From: Agelaius tricolor
Taxonomy: Eukaryota > Chordata > Aves > Passeriformes > Icteridae
Assembly: GCA_023055355.1 (NCBI GenBank)
Contig: JALJCS010000009.1
Coordinates: forward strand, 47,212,501 to 47,276,500
DNA: 64,000 bases
Reading direction: 5' to 3'
The notes below the pieces were generated by a model that was not told the DNA's origin, made no database searches, and saw only the letters and a program-made list of their open reading frames with translations. Numbering within the stretch: the stretch's first letter is position 1; each line of letters starts with the position of its first letter. Positions 25,501 to 38,900 of this stretch are shown here, piece by piece. The translations under genes and the position numbers were made by a program.

Positions 25501-28500
25501 CTTCTCCCTGATGAGATCCAGTGCTCAGCTGTACTCTTTTGTCAGTCCTGCAGGTGGAGAGACAATCGGAAAGCTTTTCACTGAATTTCTCCAAGTGCTG
25601 GTTAAGAACCTTGGTCATATTAGGTACATTTAACATGTCAGTTGTAGCTCTAATTTTCTCAGTGGCAGTCAATTGAAACATTCCTTCCAGTGTTTGGCAT
25701 TAGGATGCTAAACCCACTTATTTCCTTTGTCATTCAAACATATGTACCCACCCTCAGGGTGTTGGTTTCAGGGGAAGCTGAGCGGCTGAATTCTTTGTGG
25801 TGATACAGGTGGCATTCAGGTACCTGAATACCAGAGTGACTTCAGAACATGTTGCATTTCTTTTAAAAGGTCATTTATGGGAGAAAACTAACCAAATAAC
25901 CAAACCACAAAGCATTTTCAGCACTCTGGCCTCAGCTCAGTGTAACTGAGCATGTCACAGAGCATATGTGGGAACCACACAGGAGCCATCAGGAAATAAA
26001 TTAATGATGCCCTGTTGAAAAGTGTTTTGTGGTTTTTTGTTTTTTTTTTTTTTTTTTTTTTTTTTCTTGGAATTCACTTATGAATCAACTCATGAGGGTG
26101 GAAAATAATAAAAGGAGAAGGCAAGATGACATCCAGAGCTGGTCAGCTGTGGGGGGGTTCACAGAATACCCTAAATTCACATTTTAGCTGACATTTCTCA
26201 TTTTTGACCCTCTTCTTTGTACATTAACTCCTCTGGGCAGTCATTCATGATCATTTAAAGGCTGAATAACAATGTCTGCATGTTTTCAGGTTTAATAGCA
26301 ATCCATATTATCTCATTCAAAGTGCCCTTTTCAGCAGAGATGAGCAATTACCTTACTGCATTTAAAGTTAAATTCATTTGAATAGTGTTGGATTCTACAG
26401 CAGTGATATCATGGGGCTGAACAGCTCATTGCATGTGTTCTTTCCTCTTTCAAAAGCATAAAAGCCTGTATTATTTTAAATATCCTCTAGTTACTGTACT
26501 TCTGTATTGTTGTACAACTGGGAGTTCACTAGACTCTCTCCCTTTAAGCTAGTAAACCTGAGTCCTCTTTATTCATATCAACTAAAATGAGATTAATCAG
26601 CTTCAACTGACAACTTCCTTATGAAAATCCATTCAGGAAGCATTGCCATTAATTCCATAAATTAACTAGCCCAAGTCTCCCATACTTTTCCCACAAAGAT
26701 GGAGGTGGGAGAAACCACCAGTGCTAAGATTCTCCATCAAGATATGGAAATTATTAATTGCTGTATGGAACTAATAAACACCCCGAAGGCAGGTTTGCTC
26801 TCTGCTTCATTGTGGCTGATACTTATCAAAATCATGCTAGGAAAATGTAGGAAGGGTTTAAGGTTGAGAATAGCTTCCTTCCCCTAAATTATCAGCACTT
26901 GTCCCACTCTGCTGCTGAAATCCTGTCCTGAATTGTAGGTACAGATCCCAGTGCAGGCTCAGAGAGGGGTGCCCTCCAATACAGTTTTTTTATTTAGGGC
27001 AAAGCACAGATAAGCATGTTTAAACCAGAGTGAAAATAATAATAATAAAAAAAGTAAAAATCCATTCCTTCATCCTTCTTCACTAATATTCCAGTATCTT
27101 TTGATCATCACACACTTTCTCATTAAAAAAAAAAAAGATTGCTAAAGAGTTTCTGTTAGTTTTGTGTCAGTAATCACTGTGGAGTTTTATCTTTATTAGT
27201 AAAACAGGGTGATACCACTTAGTCATGCTCCCATACTGCTTTGTAGTCTGGAAATACGAAACTTTAAACATATGTGGAGCAGTATTAACCTTGCAAATTC
27301 ATCTGGGCAAGTGTTGCACCCAGCTCTGTTTATTCTAAAAATACATTTTTCTTCAAAGGGATTTAAGTTCCTTTAGTGCCATCCTCCCCTGCCAAAGCAA
27401 ACGCATCAAAAGAGATGCCAAGAAAGTGGGCATTTCTTACTGATATCCTCTCACAGCACATTTTCTTTGACAATGGCAGGAATTTTTGCCTTCCTCAGAT
27501 GAAGAAGCAGAGCGCCTTGAACATGCTCTGCTCTGCTCACTCTCACAAACCCTGCTTGAAAACCCAAACCCAGCAGTGGATCCTGAGCCCTGACAGATGG
27601 TCCCAGGCTGAGTGCAGGGTGTTTATCTGGGCCTGAAGCAAGAAGTCATGTGTATAATGGATCCTCACTTCTTCTTGCTCACCCTTTAAACATCAGTTTA
27701 TTGACTGAAAACTGAGGTAAAATACTGAATTTGTCTGGTTTTTTTCATTAAAACCTGTGTTCTGTTTCCAATTCATGCATCCCTTTTTATTATAGTGGGT
27801 TGCTGTGTTTTGAGCTCAGGGATTCTTTTAAAATGCAGAAAGGAGCCCCCAGACCATGTTTAGGTCCTGAGAGTATATGACAGCCTGTCAGAAATTTGTG
27901 CAGCCACTGCTGCTGTTTACATCTGCTAAAGGTCTGGATTCCTGCTCTGCTGGAAGGTGGAATACTGAGGAAATCCACAGCTGCATTTTAAATATATTTC
28001 CTTAACTTGTACTCTATGAACTGTCATATCAGGGCATAAACAGAGCACTAAATAAGGCTGCCAAAAAAAAAAAAGGAAAAAAAACCCTGCTTTTTATTAA
28101 CCACTCACAGGATGATTGCCAACAACAGAAATCCTAATCATATGAGAGAACTTCAGGTCGCATTTTGTAAATTGATAGTGATTTTCTTTTTAGGCTTTTT
28201 TTTTTCCCTGTGGATTTGAAGCACAAGTTTCCATACCTCTGTGGTGGTGGTATTTGCCATACAATAGAACTTCTTGAAAGAGAAAAGAGAAGAAACTCCA
28301 CTTTTTCTGAGAGAGGATTTGGAATGGTCTGGCCTGTCCACATCCTTTGCCTTGCAAATGATTGATGTCACTGTGGTTTCATGCAGTGACATCCCCACTT
28401 ATGGAGGAAAATGGTTTCAGTCTAAAGGAACACTGCTCAAAATGACCAGGGTGTAAATAACACTATGTTTGTCATCAAGCTTGCTGGGAAAAGGTCACTT

Positions 28501-29838
28501 TATGCAAAAATTTACTGTAAATTGGTAGAGAGCAGGATGGGTTTGGATTTACATTTGGAAAGCTCCGCAAGTCTTGGGAAAGCCAAGGTTGGAAATCACT
28601 CTTGGGGTGCACAAGTGAGGGGTGGCACAGAACAGAATTCCTCTGATCAGGGAAGTTTATGTAAAAGCAAGGTTTCTTGAGGAAAAGTGGTATTACATTC
28701 TCATTTTCTTCATCAGTGAAGTCACTGTTATGAGGATTGACTAAAATAGACTGGTGTGTGTTTGGGTGATTTTTTTTGCACCAGTGACAAGATAATTGCC
28801 TTGAGATTCCTGGTAATTTTTAGGAGAACTTGTAATTGCAGGTGACCTATCACTGTGCAAAACTGCACAGAAAAAAACTAGACCTGCACTCAGAATAGAT
28901 GGATAGATTGCCTGTATAAAATGGTTTTAATTCAGTCACTCTTCAAACACTCCTCTCACCCAACTACCTCTGAATTTATCAAATTTTCTGTAACTGTATA
29001 TACTTTTCTGTAGAACAAAGTGAAAATCACCTTCACCAGTATTTATAAATTTGCCCCTCAATAGATTTTTGTAGTAAATTGAGGATTTGGCTCATTGGAA
29101 ATACTAAAACCAGGGAATATCCAGCTCATTGGAGACACTCAGCTCTTACAAGATCAGAGTGCTCTTACACACAGTTCAGAAGTCACTGCCAAATTCAGTT
29201 TAAAATATAAAGAGTATATTAATTCTCAAAATATTAATGCTCCCAATGGTTTTAGGAGTATCTGGGAAATACAGTCTTCACGCTGTTTACCCTGTAAAAA
29301 AGGTGATTAAGGCCAGAAAAACTGAATCTGGGAAGCATGTTTAATCCAGAATGCACTCGAGTTAATTACAATGTACATCTTCAGTAGCTGTGCTATCAGC
29401 ACTGAGACAGATTTAGATTCAACTGCTTAATTAGTATTATACAGGAAAGAGGTTAATTGTTACACAAGTTTAACCCTCAAATTATAAAATTACAGAAGTC
29501 CACAGTGACTGTTCAATGACCACCACTATTCCAGTTTTGTTGGTATTTGCTGCCAGAGTTTCTTGTGATTCTTTTTAATGACTGCATGGCACTTTAGGTC
29601 ACCCTTTCTAAGAACTGTTTTCTAAGGATTCAGCTGGAATGGAAACTTCTGCTGCTGCGCTAACTTCTGGAGTACTAACGCCAAAACCAGTGGGAAATCA
29701 GGAACCCAGTGCAGATTCTCTGTAAGACACTTCAGTGATATTTCCTATGTGACAAATATTTGCTCTTGATCCAATATATTCAGGTTTTCCTGTGAAAATT
29801 CACTTTTACTTTAAAAAGTTAAGCTCTTGAAAAATTTT
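19574..29838. other. 10-kb non-coding stretch, only simple repeats seen
   Basis: No gene, RNA gene or clear transposon recognised. It contains a 26-T homopolymer at 26040-26065 and short A-rich tracts near 27.04, 27.13 and 28.07 kb. Open frames stay near or below about 100 codons and match nothing known. AT-rich throughout. Confidence 0.55.
26040..26065. repeat. poly-T run, 26 T
   Basis: Twenty-six consecutive T on the plus strand. It could be the A-tail of an old retrocopy lying to its right on the minus strand, but the flank from 26066 shows no gene or element that I recognise, so only the homopolymer is called. Confidence 0.9.
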
Positions 29839-29985
29839 CCACAGATTTCACAGAATATTCTGAATGGGAAAGGATACACAAGGATTATCAAATGCAACTT
29901 TTTAATGGATGTGCCATAAGAGGATGGAACCTATGACCTTGGTGTTATTAGCACCATGCTCTGACCAGCTGTGCTAATCCCAGGT
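29839..29985 (-). mobile_element. tRNA-Ile-derived SINE with CR1-type tail (TguSINE1-like)
   Basis: On the minus strand, 29983 down to 29911 reads as a 73-nt tRNA-Ile relative. It has an A-box-like TTAGCACAGCTGG, an anticodon arm TGGTG-CTAATAA-CACCA with a perfect 5-bp stem, a 7-nt loop and anticodon AAT, and a B-box-like GGTTCCATCC. Directly downstream on the same strand (29910 to 29839) follows a CR1-like tail with GATAATCCTTGTG and CAGAATATTCTGTGA. A tRNA-Ile head joined to a CR1 3' tail is the architecture I know for TguSINE1 of passerine birds, which uses CR1 enzymes to move. The acceptor stem and T-arm are degraded, so this is not a functional tRNA gene. Confidence 0.85.
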
Positions 29986-30240
29986 TTTCCCCAGGGTTTG
30001 TAGTTCTCAGGAATATTTTGGTCAGTCAGGGCTTTCTTTGGTGGAAAAGACTTTCTGATGGAAAGGGCTGTGTATTGAGGAAACTCAGGTGCGCTTTTTT
30101 TTCAGCAAAGTAAAACTCACTAAAGTATTTTGGTTTAAAAATGACATGAATTTTCTATATTTTATATTAATCTGTAACATTTAGACAAAAGAGAAGATAT
30201 TTCCATGCTTTCAGTTTTCATGAAATCACTTATTTGGTCT

Positions 30241-30266
30241 AGCATAGCTTTAAAGCATAGCTTTAA
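30241..30266. repeat. 13-bp tandem duplication
   Basis: AGCATAGCTTTAA occurs twice in direct succession. A minor slippage-type repeat. Confidence 0.85.
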
Positions 30267-30457
30267 GGTTTTCCAGCTTCTATGGATGAGAGATCATTAC
30301 AAATTCTTTTCCGTTGACTTGGAAAAAAAATGGTTAGTAAAAATAGTAATAATAATTTAAAAAATCTTAATCTGACAATAGTGACAATGGTAAAGGTTTT
30401 GAAGGTTTTTAACTATGAAATATCTCTACTATTGTTCTCACCTTTGTGAAACTTCAT

Positions 30458-30672
30458 GGAATCATAGAGTAGTTTAGGTTGGAAGGGACCTTAAAACTCA
30501 TCCAGTTCCACCTCTGCCATGGCAGGGCAGGGACACATTCCACTGTCCCAGGGTGCTCCAAGCCCTGTCCAGCCTGCCTTGGTCACTGCCAGGAATCCAG
30601 GAGCAGCTGCAGCTTCCCTGGGCACCCTGTGCCGGGGCCTCCCCACCCTCACAGGGAAGATTTTTTGTTTTT
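30458..30672 (-). mobile_element. CR1 LINE 3' fragment, minus strand
   Basis: The plus strand begins with GGAATCATAGAGTAGTTTAGG and continues through GGAAGGGACCTTAAAACTC, GGGCAGGGACACATTCCAC, 'GGGTGCTCCAAGCCCTGTCC' and TTCCCTGGGCACCCTGTG. This is the same CR1 subtype as the copies at 19160 and 32706. It is 5'-truncated at about 30670, just past CCTCACAGGGAAGA. Confidence 0.92.
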
Positions 30673-31375
30673 TCAGCAAGTGTGAGTTTTCAAGCACTTC
30701 TTGTTACAGAATATCCTGGACAAGAGTCCAATCAAGAGAAGCTTTTTAAATTGAATGGGATTTTTTTTTTCCATGGACTTTTCCAGGTTTTGGATGAGTA
30801 TCTACAGAAAAGCATCTCATAAATTGTAGAATAATTGATAGTTGATGACAAGAGTCTCAAATGCAGGCTTGCCACTGCCTTGGGGTAATAGAAGTTATAT
30901 AAATCTGGGAATAATGAAATCATCCATTTTTTCCACAAACAAATGAGATCCAGAATTGAAGCTGTGAAACCACATCTGATGTTAGATGAAGGGAATATTA
31001 ACATATTTATGTTCCCAGCTTTGGGAGCATTTTTTCAGATGTGTGTCCTTTTATTCTTGCCTTACTGGCAGCTTTTTCTAAGTCCAGGTTTTCCAGGAAA
31101 AGCAGTGCACAGCACAGGTGAGAAAAGCAGGTGTAAATATCAGGCCTTTGATGATGTCTGTTTAAAATCCACTGATCTCAGGGACAGGATACAGATGCTG
31201 TGTTGTTATTGCTACTTTATTCATCAACCTTTGTGATTGTGAGTCAATTGAAAATATTAAACAACAAAATATTAAGGATACACTTTTGCATCAGATTTGA
31301 TGGACCAGATCTGCCACTTTAATCTTGAAAGGATTGCTTACATTCCCAAAATATATTTGCAGAGACCTTTGACCA

Positions 31376-31803
31376 ATCACCATCTTGTCCCCAACCCAGA
31401 GCACTGAATGCCACATCCAGTCCTTCCTTGGACACCTCCAAGGATGGGGACTCCAGACCTCCCTGGGCAGCCCCTGCCAAGGCCTGACCACCCTTTTTGT
31501 AAAGAAATTCCTTCTGATGTCCACCCTGCACCTCCCTTGGCCCAGCCTGAGGCTGTTCCCTCTCCTCCTGTCCCTGTACCCCCCCAGCTGTCCCTTCCTG
31601 TCAGGAGTTGTACAGAGCTATAAGGTCCCCCCTGAGGCTCCTTTTCTCCAGGCTGAGCCCCTTTCCAGCTTCCTCAGCCTCTCCTAGGGCTCCAGCCCCT
31701 TCCCAGCTCTGTTCCCTGCCCTGCATACGCTCCAGCCCCTCCATGTCCTTCTTCTGAGGGGCCCAAAACTAGACACAGGATTTGAAATGTGGCCTCAGCA
31801 GTG
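31376..31803 (-). mobile_element. CR1 LINE fragment, about 430 bp, minus strand
   Basis: CR1 blocks seen in order on the plus strand include GCCACATCCAGTCCTTCC, 'TGGACACCTCCAAGGATGGG', CCTCCCTGGGCAGCCCCTG, 'AAGAAATTCCTTCTGATGTC', CTGAGGCTGTTCCCTCTCC, CTTTTCTCCAGGCTGAGCC and 'GGCCCAAAACTAGACACAGG'. The outermost 3' end with the terminal short repeat is missing, so the copy is clipped at its left side as well as 5'-truncated. Its subtype differs from that of the neighbours at 30458 and 32706. Confidence 0.9.
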
Positions 31804-32705
31804 GGTGACAATCACTTCCTCATCAATCCTTCCATAGTAATCACTTGATATGCATCCAAAAAGCCTGAAATAAACTCCTGTGACTGAATACATTCTATTC
31901 ACTTGTTTAGATCATTTGCATGAGGTGTAAATTTGATTTTTACGTAAAATACAGTCTAAGTGCCCTGAAGTCCTTCTGAAGGAGATTAAGTCCACCCTTA
32001 ACTGTAAATCCTCTTGTGGATTTTACTCAGACCTTATAATGCATGTGATTGTCCATTATTTTCGATACTATGTGATCATTATAGATTGCTAGAAGAGACC
32101 CATCTTTAAGAACATTTGAAATAAATGGAAAGGTTATTTTCAAAGTTGGTGGCAGGCATTCAAAATCTGCTTGTAAATGAGAGTATTTTTAAAATCAAAT
32201 ACAAAGAATCCCTTTAAGTATATGTTTTCTTACCTTGAGGCTCAGACTGAAGGTTTTGTGTACGATTTGTTGATACAAAGGTTAGATCTGGCTTCAAAAA
32301 TGGCAAAGTATCTTTATGTAAAGTCCAAATACGTCAGTGTCCACACAGAGCAGCATTCTAAAACCCTGCAGAACCCAAATCAAAATGTTTATTTAAACCT
32401 GTTCCCTCCTTCCAGAACGCCAAAAAAAGAAATGCAACAAAATTCAAACTGCAACACCTCAGTTGGATTCTTTTTCCATGACGGTTGGTCCCAAAAAAAA
32501 GCTGCTTCCAACACATTTTTTACAAGAACACAGAACTCTCAGCTTATCTTGGTACACAGTGTATTTCCATGGAAAAGTGCAGCCCCTGTAAATTTGGGGT
32601 TGTATTTGTGCTCTCTGTTGGCTGTGTGTTTGTAAAGCTTCACCTGATGTGTGCAACCCTTGGGTTATGACCCTATGGTCACCATGTCGTGGTTCAGATT
32701 GTTTT

Positions 32706-32912
32706 AGAGAATCCCAGAATTAATTGGTTTGGAAGTGACCTTAAGGATCATCCCATCCTATCCCCTGCCATGGGCAGGGACACCTTCCACTATCCCAGGG
32801 TGCTCCAAGCCCCATCCACCTTGGTCTTGGACACATCCAGGGATCCAGGGGTAGCCACAGCTTCTCTGGGCACCCTGTGCCAGGGCCTCCCCATCCTCAC
32901 AAGGAAGATTTG
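32706..32912 (-). mobile_element. CR1 LINE 3' fragment, minus strand
   Basis: The plus strand shows AGAATCCCAGAATTAATTGG, then GGAAGTGACCTTAAGGATC, CCATGGGCAGGGACACC, 'GTGCTCCAAGCCCCATCC' and TTCTCTGGGCACCCTGTG. It is the third CR1 in 2.5 kb, all on the minus strand. It ends near 32910 after CCTCACAAGGAAGATT. Confidence 0.92.
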
Positions 32913-35900
32913 TTTTTATCTGTAAGAAAAATTGCCCAGCTGATGAAAATTTTTCACAATTACCCTTTTTAAAGCAAAAGTAAAAAAGCTTGCCTAGGAA
33001 ATTAAAAATTCCTGTTAAAAATGTATCCATTATGTTTATACTTTCTGAGTGAATGTAGGATCTGTGACAATGCCACACTTCTTTTCACAAAGGACTTTTT
33101 TTTAATTTTTAGGGAAAGAACCATATTTATGTCATCCCCATAAAAGAAATAAAAAATCAGATAACAAAAATATGCAGTTATAAATCAATTAGAGTTGTTC
33201 TACCTAAAAATTATATTAGAAGCTATGAAATAATAAAATTGAACATCATCCTATATTCACTTACCCCCAAAAAAGTAACCAATAGAAAACATCAAATCCC
33301 ATCTTAGAACTCTGCTGGGAGGGATGTCCCTTCTTCAGAAGTCTGCTGCAGTACAGAACTGTTCACAAAGTGTAATTCAGCTTTTAAATGCAATAACAAC
33401 CTGTTTTTATCTGTCTTAAAAAAAAAAGACCTCTTGTGAATGGGTGGAGCCTGGTGGTGTTTGGGTTTTCTCTGAAGGGATTTTTTTATATTGATTCTTG
33501 ATGCTGATTCTCATTTCTTCTGAAGAAAAACCTCCCACAGTTAGATCTCAAAGTGTTAAACAAAGGTCGATCCTGCTTTCACTTGGACCTGCTTTGTCTG
33601 TTATTTTCAAGGAGTGCAAAGCATTCCTGCTGTTAGGTTTTTGCTAACTCATTCCAGAGCTGATTTATGTAAATAACTTATATCTCTCCTTCCCTGGCTT
33701 TCCTGGCTGCCTCTGTTCTGCTGCTGGTTTTAATTCAGGTTGTAAACTCTTCGGTTCAGGCCCTGCTTGCTTGAGGGTTAGTAGAGCTCCCAGTGAAGTA
33801 ATTCACTGATAAATGGGAGTAAAGTTCTAATTTGGGACCTTGGATTTTTTAAATTGCTAACATATACTCCTCGATACGACATCCTGAAATGCTGTGTTTA
33901 TGAGCATGAATTCTTTCTGTTCTTGCACTTGATGGAATTGAAATTTGTTCCTTGCATTTGTTGGGCTTTTGAAAAAGCGAGATAAACTCCTAAAGTGGGC
34001 TGTGCGTAACTGTTGTCCAAATCAGCTCCTCTGACCTCAAACAGATGAGATTTGTGGATTTTCCAAGCTCAGCTAAACCTGTTCAACAACTGCTGCCACA
34101 AGCTGCTACTCCAGTGGGCTCTGGGAATGCAGGGATTGTTCCCATCTTCTGGTGGGACAGCAAAGGCCAAAAATGACACTGGCTCCATCCCCTGAGGAAA
34201 TTCAAGTCTAGATCCTTCTGACACCCAATGATGTAACTCCTCTGCTTACACAAAATGTCTCTTAAGGTCAGCACACTTTTGCCCATCATGAAATTTATCC
34301 TGCTTTTTCCCAAAATGTGATTATTTACCAAAGCAAGCTGTCCTCACATTGGATTGAGCCTCTGTGCCTTAAGTCCTGAAGTATGTGGAGTTTATTTTAC
34401 TGAGAAGAATACTTATGGTGTATAGTGAAAGCATTTGGCTTCTACTGCTGGCTCTGGTTCCACCAGTTCAATCATGAGGTGGTTAAGGGTTATTTATAGC
34501 TCTTAGACATTCTTCAGGGATGAACACATCGGCTGAAAAAACAAACAGCCGTGGTGCTCCTGGGTAATTTATAGCAATTTTTAAGTTAGGAGAAACCTGT
34601 GATCTCATACTACAGGCTGAAAACCTGTCCATTCATTACTGCACAGTGATGGAATTTGGTTGGGACACTGACATGCTCTGAGGAAACTGAGATCCACAGC
34701 ATCCAGGTACCCCTGAGCTGGGAAAGGCTCAGTTACGTGTCCTAAGGAATTATGTAACTTTTCCTTCTCTCATCCTCTGCTAGCACAGGCAAAGAGTCAG
34801 AAAGAATTTTTTTAGTACACTCCACCTGTTCTTCAATTTCATTTAAAAAATGAATCCCACCAGTGTTGGAATACATCATTTTACAGAAAGCAGAAACTCT
34901 GGGTTTATTTTCAGCAAGATGTTTATAAATTCTAAATCATATCTTTAAATCCGAAGTTACTTTTTTTATATATACCACACTTCATTGCCTGTAATTTAAG
35001 TGCACATTTACAGTCTGGGTGCACAATGAAATCCAGCCTGGGTGTGATGTCACTACAAGACAGAGAACCCATCACCTCTCCTGTGAAGTTGTGTCACTGC
35101 TGAGATGTTTCCTGGCCTCAGGATCACTGCTGGATTCACTACACATGTACTAATTTTAAATAGAGCTTTTCTCACATAAAACCGAGTCCTGCCACTGCAG
35201 GTGATGGAGGATGGCAGTGCAGCTCTGTGAGCAGCCTGTCTGGCTCTCAGTATGAACTGCTGTGCCATGCAAGAGCCATAGATTTTCAGGGGAGGGAAAG
35301 GAAATACCTTTATGACCTCATGGTATCCATTTATACTCTGAGTCATTAAAATGATTGCTTCTTATAAAAGTTATCTTTGCTAGCAGAGGAATATGTGGGC
35401 AAATGCTCCCTGTGACAATCAGTGTGCTTTGGATCAGACTCAAAACACACACATTATTCAAACTTAACTTTCCTTCACTCCTACTGCATGATTTGCCCCC
35501 AAAAGAAAACATCTGACTCTCCATAAAACTGCAGGCGGTGGCGAAATTCCTGTCAAGCACTGGAGGTCCAGTGTGCTCCTCAGTTAATTGTAAATTACTC
35601 TGGAACCTGCTAGGCAAAAATGAGATTTTGTTCCACCTGTGGCCCACCAGTGAATATGGAACAAGAGTCTATTGTCAGTAGACCAGATTTATTGTACAGT
35701 GTCCTTTCCATCAATGGAAAAATTTAGGGGATCTATAAATCAAAAAAAATTTTGACTACACTCCACTGTGTCCAAACATTCAACTTCCAAAGAAGTTGCC
35801 TCTCTGTTTGTCAGTTTTAATTATAGAATAGTTGACTGTAAGTTATTTTCTGTAAGTGTTAAAGGACTTACTGAAGGAAAATGAAGAGTAATGGAAGGGC

Positions 35901-38900
35901 AGAATGAAGGACAGATGAATTTCATAAAGCTGTGGTTCAGTTCATGCACACATGTTTAGGTTTTCTTTCGATGGAAATGAAGGTACAGGAGGGGGATGAT
36001 TCAGAACAGATCTCACTCTGATGTGGCAGTAAGGACTGAAGGCCCTGAACAAGGAAGTAGGAATTGCTCCCAGATCCTGCAGTTTAAATTAGAAGAAAAT
36101 AGATCCTGCTATAGCAGTAAAGACAACAAACTCCACCAGTTCATCCAGTTAAATCCACTTTTGCTCAAGCGCTCTGCAGGCTAATGCAATTCAGACCCTG
36201 TGTCATTCCATTTCTCAATCATTTCATTTCACTTAACCACATTTTGCTAGTCACTATTTGTTTTTGCAACCATAGTGATGAAATATATTTATTGGCGACA
36301 TAAGCAGGTGCCTGGCTTTGTCAAATTTCAATAATTCATAACATCTCTTGTCCATAATACTAATAATTGAAATTTAAGCAATTTTTGTTCTGATATCAAA
36401 TCCCAAACCTCTAAATTTGGGATTGGCTAGGAAGATGTGAGACTATTTATCCACAGTTCAATATTTCTGGCAGTATCTTACTAATAATTTTGTCTGATTT
36501 TTTAGGTTATTGTCATTTGGTAACGGTAGTTCATATTTCCATTGAATTTTTGTCTTCTCCTTTAGGATACTTATAAATGTAATCTGTTATGATATTCTTA
36601 GGACAGTGACATCTGATACTTATTGCACTGACAATTAATACTTAGAATATATTTGTTGGCTCATTTTTAAACTGCCATTTTCCTTCAGTGCTGTTGGAAA
36701 TATCCTTCTAACCAAAGAATTCTCAGGTTCAGAGAAAGTTGCTTTCATTACAAAATCCAATTATCCCCTACCTTTCATTACAGGAGACAGTAAATCTTAT
36801 TTTGCTTATATTTTTGAGTGTCAAAATTTTTTTCATCATTCTCTGATTATACTTAATTCCCTTCACTTCTTTACAATTAATCACAGACTCATGAAAATTC
36901 ACTAAATTTTATATTTGCCTCAGCCATTTCAGTATTGCAAAATGCTGTATAAAATATACTCTTAAAAACCCTGATAAGGAACTTTAATACTTCTAAACTG
37001 TGTTGCAGAGGAGAGAACAATTTATCCTCTGTTCTTCATACAACTTAATCACCTTTTAATCCATAACAGCATCCCACCCCATGGCTACAAATGTCTTGAA
37101 CTACCTCAAGGGAAAATTTCCACATGGTAAAAATTCAGAATATTGAAAATCAATAGCATTATGATGATGGAAATTTATCCTGAAGTACACACTGAATGTG
37201 TGTAGGAGAAGGAAGAAGCATGGAAAAGGAAGAAGCTTTGCTGATATATTTATATATTGGTATAATTTTTATTTATTATCAGTCTCCAAATGCCACCACA
37301 CAAAGAACATGTTTGAAAAGAGAGATGTGCTTGAACTTGATCACATCAATATGAGCAGGACTGATTAATTATTTGATATGGCTGAATATTCAGCCATAGA
37401 AATGACACAGTGGAAATCGAAATAGCAATAATTTGTAGGACTGTCTCATATGTCAGCGGCAAAAGGAAAATTTTTAACCAGGTTGAAGGAACTGAGAGGT
37501 AGTCTCTAGTTTTTGTCTAAATATTTTTGCAGTGGGTGCCCACAGTTGGCACTCTTGATTCTGGTCCTTCACCTTCCTCCCTCCAGCTGTTTGCTGCTGT
37601 TTTATTTATCCTTTCTTAAGGAGATATTTGAGCTAGAAATGGAGCTAGGTTTGGAACAGGAGCTGATTATAATTTCAGCTTGGTTTCAATTTTTGGCAGC
37701 TGAACCTGAAGACTTCTGGAAACCTTGAAAAATATATATGCAAGGGAGGCTACTAAAGCCATTAGTCAATTGGGAAACATCTCCTTTTCCCAACCACACA
37801 GAGTGGAATAATGAATAACATGGACAAAACTACCAGTGATGTCAATTGTTGTCACTGGGTTGAAGTTGATGATGAGACAATAACCCAAATTTATGATCTG
37901 AACTCTTGCTCCTCTCCATTTCCCATAAGTAGGTGTATTAAAAGTCTTATTAGAGGACATGGAATTTAAAACAGGAATGACATGTGTCCGTGGAATCAAC
38001 TGAAGCATATTGAAGGAACTCCATTTGTTATTAAAATTTAATTGGAAAGATAAGATGCCAGCAAAATGACTGGAAAAATGTAATTTTCTTTCTCCCCAGA
38101 AATATTATTAAGTGCTTACAGCATAACAGTCCACGTGGTAGATTCCTAAAGGATAATTTCCTTTCTCTGCTGCTCTATAGCTCCTTCCATTCCAAGTACT
38201 GCATGTTTCTTTTATTTATTTTCCTTTTATACCATAAAACTCCCCTGTCACTAGCTATATTTTGTTAGGATACAAAACAGCCCACTCAGCAATTGTTTTG
38301 CATTCACACCTTGCATTTGAAAAGAGGGAAAAAAAGCTGCAGTACAAAGTGCAGCTGAGGACAGGCAATATAATCTGTCTTACTTGTGTTTCACTCTATG
38401 GAAAATAACTGGCACTATTAATGAAGTCAACTGCACTTCATCCTAAGCAAAGATGGCAGAGCTCAAGTGCTTTTAAGGGAGAGAGAAATGAAACTGGATA
38501 GATTTAAATTGTGAACACAGGAAGAGGTTAAAGAAAATTTTTTCCCTCTAGTTTTGAAAATGTTTAGCCTGGAAGATACAATAGACACATTATTTCCCAT
38601 CTCAGGGAGTGTCACCCTTAAGGCTTACATGTCCCAGGATCATAAAGGTGTAATTGTATATAAGAATATTTCAGTTCATACATCAAAACTGAGGAGATTG
38701 GTGCCATCCCTATGTTCTTTATATCAAAATTATCTCCCCTTTATCTAAAGCAAAGTCTTACACATTTTTTTCATTTTCTCCTGAGCAGTTACAAAGAAAT
38801 CATATATTAGATTGATCTAAAGGAGTCATAGTGATGTTTTTATAGACAGGTTCCTAGTGACTAATACCTGTTTCCTAAAACCACTGACCTGTGCAGGTAA

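Noticed and set aside
26040..26065. The 26-T run as the tail of a processed retrocopy on the minus strand.
   Set aside because: The sequence to its right shows no gene-like or transposon-like content, and no target-site duplication was found by eye.
29911..29983. A functional tRNA-Ile (AAT) gene.
   Set aside because: The acceptor stem and T-arm are degraded and a CR1 tail follows directly, so it is a SINE head.
32177..32635. A 152-codon plus-strand frame, the longest outside the array.
   Set aside because: About one frame of this length is expected by chance in 54 kb of such DNA. The translation has no recognisable domain, and no splice or promoter context supports it.
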